Positions 1 to 5,157 of a DNA stretch of 8,402 nt are shown in pieces. A program made the translations under genes and the position numbers. Every line of letters begins with the position of its first letter. Position 1 is the stretch's first letter. The notes beneath the pieces were generated by a model. It was not told where the DNA came from and searched no databases. It was given only the letters and a program-made list of their open reading frames with translations. Origin of the DNA: Bacillota bacterium (GTDB lineage: Bacteria > Bacillota > UBA4882 > UBA8346). The stretch is taken from NCBI GenBank assembly GCA_023435565.1, contig JAEYRN010000070.1, forward strand, positions 1 through 8,402, written 5' to 3'.

Positions 1-2
1 TT

Positions 3-44
3 TCCAATGGTATTATAAAAGATACCGATATTTCTGTGGCTTAA
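3..44 (+). CDS. 3' end of a plus-strand gene entering from the left edge (tentative)
   Basis: The first 44 bases hold thirteen sense codons and a TAA stop in frame 3, ending in residues like GIIKDTDISVA. The composition is protein-like, but the piece is far too short to recognise a family. A strong inverted repeat (42-86) begins at the stop codon, as expected for a plus-strand transcript end, and this is the main support. Frame 2 is also open over a similar length (stop at 47-49), so the frame choice is uncertain. If correct, this gene converges with all the minus-strand genes of the window. Confidence 0.3.
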   Translation, partial: SNGIIKDTDISVA

Positions 45-86
45 ACTAAGGCTAGATTTTTTTAGGCCTTTAAAGGCCTTAGTTTA
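42..86 (+). terminator. Nested inverted repeat, possible transcript end
   Basis: The arms TAAACTAAGGC (42-52) and GCCTTAGTTTA (76-86) pair perfectly over 11 bp. Inside lies a second perfect 16-bp palindrome, AGGCCTTTAAAGGCCT (64-79), so two mutually exclusive hairpins are possible. A run of six T follows at 95-100, but it is 8 nt from the stem, which is further than in a canonical intrinsic terminator. It sits at the stop codon of the presumed left-edge gene. It may act as a terminator or only as a stable 3' end structure. Confidence 0.4.
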
Positions 87-119
87 GTGCGCCCTTTTTT
101 CGTCAATTTATGGAATTTT

Positions 120-499
120 TCACGCTACATCTCCTCCTTTTAAAAACCCAACCGATTTTTCAACCAAGTCCGGAATAAATTGGAGTATACAACTTCTAAT
201 TAAAGGATAAATCCAAAAAGAAGTTCCCAAGTATCGTTGAAACACTTGGTAATATTATTTAGATTGTCCAGAGTATAATCAATATACTCCCTAATATTCT
301 TGAGATACTTTATATTGTTTTCGCGGTATTCCGGAGTATAATATAAATACTCCGGAGTATTATTAGAACACTCCTGTTGATTTTAACAAGACTTAGGTGT
401 ATAATCACAACACTCCGGAATGTTGTCAAAACACTCCGGAGTGTATACGTGATTCAATAATATAAAGTATATAATATTTATTTTACGATAAAAGTAAAT
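120..499 (-). pseudogene. Decayed heptapeptide-repeat protein gene (3' part)
   Basis: Read on the minus strand from 499, one frame stays open across eleven consecutive 21-bp units (451 down to 221), apart from a single TAA at 383-385. The units translate as heptapeptides such as FDNIPEC, SNNTPEY, LYYTPEY, LKNIREY, IDYTLDN and FNDTWEL. The consensus is hydrophobic, D/N, N/Y, T/I, P, E, Y/C. Position 6 is E, K or D in every unit, although the DNA has diverged. The frame stops at 200-202. In the next frame over, further heptads appear (LQFIPDL, VEKSVGF, LKGGDVA) up to a TGA at 120-122, which points to a frameshift near the T-run at 215-219. No ATG or ribosome binding site precedes the repeats, and an in-frame TAA lies at 500-502. 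The family is not recognised. The opposite strand has at least six stops over the same stretch. Confidence 0.5.
221..451. repeat. Eleven tandem imperfect 21-bp repeats with palindromic core
   Basis: Units start at 221, 242, 263, 284, 305, 326, 347, 368, 389, 410 and 431, with no gain or loss of a base between them. The plus-strand consensus is about AYACTCCGGAGTAT followed by a seven-base AT-rich tail. T is invariant at unit positions 5 and 14. The units at 347 and 431 have perfect 14-bp palindromes. The left units (221-325) are most diverged and the right ones best preserved. The array lies just past the stop codon of the 478-1017 gene. Because 21 bp equals seven codons, the array may be protein-coding in origin rather than a set of binding sites. 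Confidence 0.85.
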
Positions 500-1017
500 T
501 TACCAGCGCTTAGGTTAACGGCGGAATATTGTTTTTTGTTTTCCCATACGCCTTGATCATTAAGCACCTTTTTGGTTCCGGTGTACTTGGTACGCATTAA
601 GTAAATGGCCACCTCATGCTTACCTTTGGAAAGATTGTCCAATGCCTGGGTCATCATTTTAAAGTCGTCTTCTCCGGTGTTATATAACCATACTTGCATC
701 TGGTCCCAGGTAGGATCCATGTCTACCAAAGGTCCTTTCACCATAAACTTACCATCAATCCATAGATTTTCATACATTTCCTCACCGTTGGAGAATTTGC
801 CGATCGCTTTGGGAAAATAAGCCCGGCCAAAGATCTTTTCGTTGGAGGTGAAAGTATCTTTCAATTTGGCCTTGGCTTCTTGGTGCAATTCAATCGGAGT
901 TGAAGCAAAGATAATATTCGCTTCTCCTTGTTCGTTAATCTTCTTATAGGCATTGGCGCAAACAACAGAAGAAAGTAACAGGATCATTAAAAAACCAATA
1001 ACTATTTTTCGCATCAT
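478..1017 (-). CDS. Small secreted protein of unknown function
   Basis: This is a 179-residue protein I do not recognise. It opens with a classic Sec signal peptide: MMRK, then a hydrophobic core at about residues 5-20, with a likely cleavage after ANA near residue 23. The rest is alternating and probably beta-rich, with no cysteine, and it ends in a beta-strand-like FTFIVK. No catalytic motif is visible. A segment around residues 60-75 (IFGRAYFPKAIGKF) is a plausible conserved core strand. The start at 1017 is chosen because AAAGGGG lies 9 nt upstream; an ATG follows directly as codon 2. The AIM24-family gene lies 139 bp upstream on the same strand, and the two 5' regions share blocks (GGGTTATT, a long A-run, CTGGCC), so they may be regulated alike. 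The signal peptide is certain, the export target and role are not. Confidence 0.85.
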   Translation of the reverse strand: MMRKIVIGFLMILLLSSVVCANAYKKINEQGEANIIFASTPIELHQEAKAKLKDTFTSNEKIFGRAYFPKAIGKFSNGEEMYENLWIDGKFMVKGPLVDMDPTWDQMQVWLYNTGEDDFKMMTQALDNLSKGKHEVAIYLMRTKYTGTKKVLNDQGVWENKKQYSAVNLSAGKFTFIVK

Positions 1018-1156
1018 TGCTAATTACCCCTTTATTAATAATTATTTCATCAGTCTACTGGGCTTACTGGCCAGTGTATTTTTTTTAACTTTTCTTACTT
1101 ATCGTAATAACCCATTCGGATGTTCGATATAAAAAGAATACTTGTTAATTTAATTC

Positions 1157-1834
1157 CTATTTACCGGACTTAGATAGAAATCCACTGATTAATTGGGCAA
1201 AAGCAGGCAGGTTTCGTGTCTGAATCCAAATTGAGCCCGGGCCTTGATATTCGCAAACCATTCCCTCTCCCGAAGCAAGACTGGAAAGAATACCTTTGGC
1301 GGCTTTTTTCAATTGGTATTTGACGGTATCCTCGAAAGCCACAATATGCCCGGTATCAACAATAAAAGATTCCCCGGCGGTCAGCTTTTTCTCAATGATC
1401 GCGCCGTAGGAATTAAGAAAGACCGTTCCGGTTCCGGAGATCTTTTGCAAAAATAATCCTTCACCGGAGACCATTGACTTTAACGACCCTTCGGTAGAAA
1501 GAGTTAATTCCGGGCTTCCGGCCAGGTAACTTCCACCTTGGGCATAAAGATTTTTGCCGGAGATATCGAATTTAACTATGTCTCCCGGAGTACCCGGAGC
1601 CAAAATTAATTCGCCGTCCCCATCGACAGCAGTGAATAAAGACGCAAATAATCCTTCTCCACCGGCCATAGCTTTGATAGTCCCCAAAAATCCCTTCCCC
1701 GCTGTTTTCGTTTCCAATTGGATGGTGGTAGACTTGGCTACCATCGCTCCCGCCTCAGCGCGGAAAGATTCACCCTTTGCCATTTGGATACGTAATATGG
1801 TAAACACCGGACCATTTTCGATCTTAAAATTCAT
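1157..1834 (-). CDS. AIM24 / TIGR00266 family protein
   Basis: This 225-residue protein has the glycine-rich, all-beta layout of the AIM24 family (TIGR00266, formerly DUF124). Three similar motifs recur exactly 65 residues apart, GGEGLF (58-63), SGEGLF (123-128) and SGEGMV (188-193), marking three internal repeats. The C-terminal part carries QTRN (205-208), followed by a short hydrophobic tail. No signal peptide is present, so it is probably cytosolic or membrane-associated. The molecular function of bacterial members is not established. The frame stays open up to 1999, but I place the start at 1834. There AAGGAG lies 10 nt upstream, the protein then begins as family members usually do, and the longer version would translate a terminator hairpin (1978-2015) and the promoter. 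A sigma-A-like promoter lies 50-77 bp upstream. Confidence 0.88.
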   Translation of the reverse strand: MNFKIENGPVFTILRIQMAKGESFRAEAGAMVAKSTTIQLETKTAGKGFLGTIKAMAGGEGLFASLFTAVDGDGELILAPGTPGDIVKFDISGKNLYAQGGSYLAGSPELTLSTEGSLKSMVSGEGLFLQKISGTGTVFLNSYGAIIEKKLTAGESFIVDTGHIVAFEDTVKYQLKKAAKGILSSLASGEGMVCEYQGPGSIWIQTRNLPAFAQLISGFLSKSGK

Positions 1835-1844
1835 GTCACAACAA

Positions 1845-1850
1845 CTCCTT
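1845..1850 (-). promoter_or_regulatory. Ribosome binding site fixing the AIM24 start
   Basis: AAGGAG lies 10 nt before the ATG at 1834. No comparable site precedes the upstream in-frame ATG at 1999, which falls inside a terminator loop. This decides for the shorter protein. Confidence 0.75.
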
Positions 1851-1882
1851 ACTGCTTTATATTTTTCCGGCCAGCGGTGTTT

Positions 1883-1961
1883 ATTATATTTTTTTTTAAC
1901 GTATTTCACAATAACCCGTCGGGGAATTTTGGTAAAAAAGAGTGGGGTATTTTCGGGGTAT
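1883..1961 (-). promoter_or_regulatory. AIM24 promoter with upstream direct-repeat element
   Basis: On the minus strand TTGTGA (1906-1911), a 17-nt spacer and TATAAT (1883-1888) form a good sigma-A-type promoter. GGGTTA is fused directly to the upstream edge of the -35 box. Further upstream, written on the plus strand, GGGGTAT is repeated at 1944-1950 and 1955-1961, an 11-bp spacing. Direct repeats at 11 bp are typical of sites bound by OmpR/PhoB-type response regulators, but that assignment is inference. The same arrangement recurs at 8105-8182. Confidence 0.6.
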
Positions 1962-1977
1962 AGGTTAGCTTTATTAA

Positions 1978-2015
1978 AAAACTCCGCCTTCGATTGCATA
2001 GATCAGCGGAGTTTT
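1978..2015 (-). terminator. Intrinsic terminator behind the hydrolase gene
   Basis: The arms AAAACTCCGC (1978-1987) and GCGGAGTTTT (2006-2015) pair perfectly over 10 bp around an 18-nt loop. Read on the minus strand the stem runs straight into six T. It lies downstream of the hydrolase (stop at 2175) and the remnant at 2072, and upstream of the AIM24 promoter, so it separates two transcription units. Confidence 0.72.
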
Positions 2016-2071
2016 CCATTGATAGTCATTGCATTTACATTCACATTACAACTTAAAAGCTTTCTAGATAT

Positions 2072-2173
2072 TCAATTATTACCGTAAAAAGCTGTAAAGA
2101 TGATATAATCTTCTTCGGCTTTAATGGCTTCGGTCCAACCGATGTCGTCGGAAAAACACCAAATATCATGATA
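2072..2173 (-). pseudogene. Remnant of a gene's 3' end, unidentified
   Basis: Immediately behind, and slightly overlapping, the hydrolase stop a different minus-strand frame stays open for about 33 codons and ends with TGA at 2072-2074. It translates to a protein-like sequence with SDDIGWTEAIKAEEDY in its middle and FTAFYGNN at its end. The acidic, tryptophan-containing composition resembles a real C-terminus more than random translation. No start or ribosome binding site of its own is visible. It could be the leftover end of a gene whose front was replaced by the hydrolase. The other open frame here (ATG in the 2160s, about 36 codons) is basic and low in information, so I prefer this one. 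The family is not recognised. Confidence 0.35.
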
Positions 2174-2174
2174 A

Positions 2175-3296
2175 TTATTTGCCTTTTACTATCGGCAGAA
2201 CTTCCTCAATCATTATCTTTTGAAATAACTCCGGTTCTTCTAAATTAGGAAAATGGGCCGATTTCTCAAACCAATACATTTTTTTATAGGGTGCTTGAAC
2301 CATATTGAAATACTCTTCGACAAAGGGAGGATAAGTATTAATATCCTGGCGCCCTTCCAGAATAATAAAGGGCATTTTATATTCCGGCGCTTGTTTTCGG
2401 AGATCAGCGTTATAAATAACTTCCCAGCTGTTATCTCCTACAAACATCATTCCGAGTAAATAGGGAGGCCAATCGAAGATCGTAAATTCACTACTCTTTT
2501 GATTTTTAAACACAAAAGGAAGGAATTCTTTATAACCATAAACTTGCCCACCATAGTATCCAACCCATTTTTTTAAAACCATCATCCCGGGGAAGTATTT
2601 ATCTTTCTCCTTGTACAACCAATACCCATTCACTTTTTCAAGCTCTGCAACGGCTTTCTGATTACCTTCTTTCTTGGCCAGATCAAGTACAAATGGATAA
2701 GATAACCGGTCACACTCCGCCGGGCAAACCGGTTGACCGATATTAATACAGAGTGAATAATCTTCCGGATATCGTGCAGCGGCATACGATGAAAAACCAG
2801 CCCCGAATGAATGCCCCATAATAATAATTTTGTCTTTTTTAAGGGTTTTCTTTAAATACTGGGTTAATTCATGGACATCCTGTATTAATTGTTCAGTGTT
2901 AATACTTTTCGGATCGCTGAAAAAGGAATATGATTTACCGCCACCCCGTTGATCCAGATAAACCATGGTATAATAATCTTCAAGCACCGAGTTCATCTTC
3001 CTCATCATCCCTGTTTCCGATAAACCGGGACCGGCATGTAAAAACAGTACTACCGGGTTATCAATGCTTTTACCGCGAATCAGTATCGCTTGTGAATTGC
3101 CGCCAATGGTAACCCGTCTAAACTCGGCGATACTTCCGGGAAGCACTTTCCCGTCGGCATCTTTAAAGGGCGGAGTGTAAACGAAATGCTGTGTAATGAA
3201 GCCGCCAATAATCAAAATAAGTATTAATCCAACTAAAATAGAACCGGTAATAAGTAAAATTCCCATGACTTTGCTCCTTAATCTCTTTTTTTCCAT
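2175..3296 (-). CDS. Membrane-anchored alpha/beta hydrolase, proline-iminopeptidase-like
   Basis: This 373-residue protein has a basic N-terminus, one strong hydrophobic segment (about residues 11-35) and then an alpha/beta hydrolase domain, probably facing outward. Motifs appear in family order: HAGPG (87-91, oxyanion-hole region), DQRGGGKS (115-122), nucleophile elbow GHSFG with Ser163, probable acid Asp318 in GRQD, and His348 in SAHFP. HAGPG and DQRG are the signature of the S33 proline iminopeptidase-like branch. Relatives also include other esterases and amidases, so the substrate is open. A cap region fills residues 190-300. Two start sites compete: the ATG at 3296 has AAGGAG 6 nt upstream, and a second ATG at 3266 also has AAGGAG, 7 nt upstream. 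PadR is encoded 122 bp upstream, suggesting it controls this gene. Confidence 0.9.
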   Translation of the reverse strand: MEKKRLRSKVMGILLITGSILVGLILILIIGGFITQHFVYTPPFKDADGKVLPGSIAEFRRVTIGGNSQAILIRGKSIDNPVVLFLHAGPGLSETGMMRKMNSVLEDYYTMVYLDQRGGGKSYSFFSDPKSINTEQLIQDVHELTQYLKKTLKKDKIIIMGHSFGAGFSSYAAARYPEDYSLCINIGQPVCPAECDRLSYPFVLDLAKKEGNQKAVAELEKVNGYWLYKEKDKYFPGMMVLKKWVGYYGGQVYGYKEFLPFVFKNQKSSEFTIFDWPPYLLGMMFVGDNSWEVIYNADLRKQAPEYKMPFIILEGRQDINTYPPFVEEYFNMVQAPYKKMYWFEKSAHFPNLEEPELFQKIMIEEVLPIVKGK

Positions 3297-3334
3297 AACA
3301 AACTCCTTTTAAATTGTTATATATTCCTGATGCG

Positions 3335-3379
3335 AAAATTCTCCGCCGCGGGTTAAATCAACACGGCGGACTGAATTTT
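3335..3379. terminator. GC-rich hairpin between padR and the hydrolase gene
   Basis: TCCGCCG (3342-3348) pairs with CGGCGGA (3364-3370), and the stem is extended by AAAATTC (3335-3341) with GAATTTT (3373-3379) across a 2-nt bulge. The T-tracts form part of the lower stem on both strands. It sits between the padR stop and the hydrolase ribosome binding site. It may partly terminate padR transcripts, act as a leader attenuator for the hydrolase, or stabilise the processed mRNA. Confidence 0.5.
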
Positions 3380-3418
3380 TAAAAATGTTACAAAAACTCC
3401 AACACATTACCAATCCCC

Positions 3419-3991
3419 TTAAGAGATAGGGTTGCTCGACGGCAATTCTCTTTTTTCAACCTTTTCGATTATTTCATTAATCCACTCCAGGTTTAGTTTC
3501 TGAGAACGAATACCAAGTTCGAGCGTTGCCTTAAAAAACATGTACATTCGTGAACTTTTATTCGCCGGATTAAAAAGCTCCGAACAGGACTCTAAAGATG
3601 AAAGTCCAGCCATCGCCGATTTAATTCCCTCACGTACCCTCTTCAAATTGGTTAGAATATCTTCATCCGATAGTATTTGCCCTGCGAAAAAAAGCTGTAA
3701 TAACTCTTCGTTACGTTGGTAGTTAGGTAATATTGGAGAAACAAGCCATTTCCGGAGCTCTTCCTTCCCCGCTTTCGTGAGCTCATATACTTTCTTATTG
3801 GGGCGGCCATCCTGAAGAATTGTTTTTGATACCGTCAATCCTTGCTTGGTCGTTTCCGAGAGTGTCCGGTAAATTTGTGCTTGATCAGCATTCCAAATAT
3901 ATCGAATGGATTGATCAAAATTAGCTTTTATTTCATAACCGGTTTGAGGTTTAAATGAAAGTAATCCTAAAATTGCATATTTTAATGACAT
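3419..3991 (-). CDS. PadR-family transcriptional repressor
   Basis: This 190-residue protein has the two-domain layout of longer (subfamily 1) PadR proteins. The N-terminal winged helix starts with LKYAILGLLSFKPQTGYEI, the family signature; the recognition-helix region includes NADQAQIYRTLSE (34-46) and the wing holds DGRPNKKVYELT (61-72). A helical C-terminal dimerisation domain covers about 90-182. Such proteins are ligand- or stress-responsive repressors that usually control an adjacent gene and themselves. The start at 3991 has AAGGAG 6 nt upstream. The likely target is the alpha/beta hydrolase immediately downstream. A palindrome overlapping its own -10 box (4027-4046) fits autorepression. 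The inducer cannot be read from the sequence. Confidence 0.92.
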   Translation of the reverse strand: MSLKYAILGLLSFKPQTGYEIKANFDQSIRYIWNADQAQIYRTLSETTKQGLTVSKTILQDGRPNKKVYELTKAGKEELRKWLVSPILPNYQRNEELLQLFFAGQILSDEDILTNLKRVREGIKSAMAGLSSLESCSELFNPANKSSRMYMFFKATLELGIRSQKLNLEWINEIIEKVEKRELPSSNPIS

Positions 3992-4026
3992 TAAAAACTC
4001 CTTATAATTAATATATGAAATATATT

Positions 4027-4065
4027 ATATATGATTTATCATATATAAATTATAAAAAAAGTCAA
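4027..4065 (-). promoter_or_regulatory. padR promoter with overlapping operator
   Basis: On the minus strand TTGACT (4060-4065) and TATGAT (4038-4043) are 16 nt apart. The plus-strand palindrome ATATATGATTTATCATATAT (4027-4046) is symmetric except at its two central bases and covers the -10 box, where a bound dimer would block RNA polymerase. A close copy of both parts lies at 4650-4705. Binding by PadR is inferred from position and symmetry. Confidence 0.65.
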
Positions 4066-4153
4066 GATTACTTTTGATAAATTTCTCTCGGACCTTTGCC
4101 AATTAACATTGATAGTCGCTGTATTCATTCTTAGAGAAAGACTTTTTGATTTT

Positions 4154-4510
4154 TCAAGCGGAAAACGAGATTGTTTTTGGGTTATTCATATCAATATAAT
4201 CCCATCTGGTATATTCTAAAACATTGTATTTCAACTCAAACTTATTATGGGTGTCGGTTTTTTTATAAATATTTGAAGCATGTTTTTTAACGGTTTCCGT
4301 TGAAATACTTAAAATGCCGGCAATCTCTTTATAGCTTTTGCCTTCGACCAAGTGCTCCAGAACCTCTTGTTCCCGGAAGGAAAGCTGTTTCTCGTGAAAA
4401 AATCTTTCCTTGCCGGTTCGAGTAACTTGAATTGGATTAAGGTATCTCAATTCTCCAATTTTTTTCTTCTTAAAATAAATTTTAAGCAAATTAAATAAAC
4501 TACTTTTCAT
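4154..4510 (-). CDS. Short LuxR-type helix-turn-helix protein
   Basis: This 118-residue protein carries a complete GerE/LuxR-type DNA-binding domain at about residues 41-95: SFREQEVLEHL, KSYKEIAGILSIS, then the recognition helix TETVKKHASNIYKK. No receiver, autoinducer or membrane sensor domain precedes it. The first 40 residues are basic and partly hydrophobic, like the linker left when a LuxR-type domain is cut from a membrane or response-regulator protein. The start at 4510 is chosen over the in-frame ATG at 4531 because the ribosome binding site AAAGGAG (4522-4528) lies between them. It could be a stand-alone regulator or a truncated remnant; the good ribosome binding site and intact domain favour function. 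A PadR-type operator-promoter lies about 140-195 bp upstream, suggesting shared control with padR. Its targets are unknown. Confidence 0.82.
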   Translation of the reverse strand: MKSSLFNLLKIYFKKKKIGELRYLNPIQVTRTGKERFFHEKQLSFREQEVLEHLVEGKSYKEIAGILSISTETVKKHASNIYKKTDTHNKFELKYNVLEYTRWDYIDMNNPKTISFSA

Positions 4511-4521
4511 TCGATGTTTCT

Positions 4522-4528
4522 CTCCTTT
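4522..4528 (-). promoter_or_regulatory. Ribosome binding site deciding the LuxR-type start
   Basis: AAAGGAG lies 11 nt before the ATG at 4510 and just inside the alternative ORF starting at 4531. That upstream ATG has no ribosome binding site of its own, so the shorter protein is preferred. Confidence 0.65.
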
Positions 4529-4570
4529 CATTATAACTAGCTTTACCTATCATTAACCCCGGACCGATTA

Positions 4571-4622
4571 TTGCCCAAATCCGGGTTGAGTTGCAATCAA
4601 ACTTCAGTATGATTTGGGTCAA
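4571..4622 (-). promoter_or_regulatory. Structured leader upstream of the LuxR-type gene
   Basis: CCCAAATC (4574-4581) pairs with GATTTGGG (4611-4618), extended by TTG with CAA across a one-base bulge. The loop contains a smaller TTGA/TCAA pairing. This lies in the roughly 160-nt leader between the promoter at 4650-4705 and the start at 4510. There is no T-run behind it, so it looks like a leader hairpin rather than a terminator. The rest of 4511-4797 holds no convincing gene. Confidence 0.4.
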
Positions 4623-4649
4623 CCTTTAGTTTGAAGTCTTAATAAATTG

Positions 4650-4705
4650 TATATGATTTTTCATATATATGATTTATCATATAACAAATTATTAGAAAAA
4701 GTCAA
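4650..4705 (-). promoter_or_regulatory. Second PadR-type promoter-operator, upstream of the LuxR-type gene
   Basis: On the minus strand TTGACT (4700-4705) and TATGAT (4676-4681) are 18 nt apart. The plus-strand core TATATGATTTATCATATA (4666-4683) is identical to that of the padR operator. A second related palindrome with perfect arms, TATATGA and TCATATA (4650-4667), lies 16 bp away. Similarity to the padR promoter continues through the -35 box for close to 60 bp, so the two are probably duplicates. Confidence 0.62.
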
Positions 4706-4797
4706 GCTACTTTATAAAATTTGGTGTGGAAAGAAAGACATAGGTATATCCAAGAACTCCCCAGAGCTCATACTACCCCGAAAATTACTCGATTTTT

Positions 4798-5136
4798 TCA
4801 AAAATAGTAATAAGCTGAAGTTGCTCTCTCATAACCAAATACGATTCCATGGGTATTATAACTTGTTTGATACGGACTAACATCACTGCAATCAACTTCA
4901 ACGGAGTAATTATCAACGGGAACAAAGAAAGGCACTAATTCAATTTCCCGGTCAATACTGCCATTTGCATTATAAATTTCATATTCACCGTTTTTATAAC
5001 CGCAGAGTGGGGTAACGGTGACTGTTCCGGTTAAACCATTTTTTCTCCAATTACCATTACTATCGGTAATAACTGAGGAGCCATCATTGAAATCAATGAT
5101 AACACCGGTTATTCCGGCACTTTCGTCAGTATTCAA
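4798..5136 (-). CDS. Carboxypeptidase-regulatory-like beta-domain fragment behind the ligase
   Basis: This reading frame gives about 112 residues. The first half (GVIIDFNDGSSVITDSNGN, then GLTGTVTVTPL) resembles the beta-sandwich carboxypeptidase-regulatory-like repeats found in large bacterial surface proteins. The second half has no recognisable motif. There is no signal peptide, and the only start is a TTG at 5136 with a poor ribosome binding site (AAAGG, 13 nt away). The frame is open back to the TAG that ends the ligase (5158-5160) and is the same frame as the ligase. It may be a remnant of a surface protein joined here by deletion, a weakly translated downstream gene, or rarely a read-through extension. 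I favour a remnant. Confidence 0.5.
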   Translation of the reverse strand: MNTDESAGITGVIIDFNDGSSVITDSNGNWRKNGLTGTVTVTPLCGYKNGEYEIYNANGSIDREIELVPFFVPVDNYSVEVDCSDVSPYQTSYNTHGIVFGYERATSAYYYF

Positions 5137-5157
5137 AGATGCTGGTTTTACCTTTCT

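Noticed and set aside
221..451. CRISPR array
   Set aside because: The period is only 21 bp, the repeats are imperfect with no 25-40 bp unique spacers, and there is no cas gene or leader nearby.
1835..1999. N-terminal 55-residue extension of the AIM24 protein
   Set aside because: It would translate the terminator hairpin and promoter, lacks a ribosome binding site and is basic and atypical for the family.
1554..2087. Plus-strand ORF of 177 codons
   Set aside because: It lies antisense to the AIM24 gene and its promoter, shows no domain or ribosome binding site, and crosses a terminator.
4772..4790. Third copy of the GGGGTAT direct-repeat element
   Set aside because: It shares only ATTTTCGGGGTA, the first half-site is degenerate, its orientation is reversed and no matching promoter follows.
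4647..4880. Plus-strand ORF of 77 codons
   Set aside because: It begins inside the duplicated operator, has no ribosome binding site and looks like AT-rich random translation.
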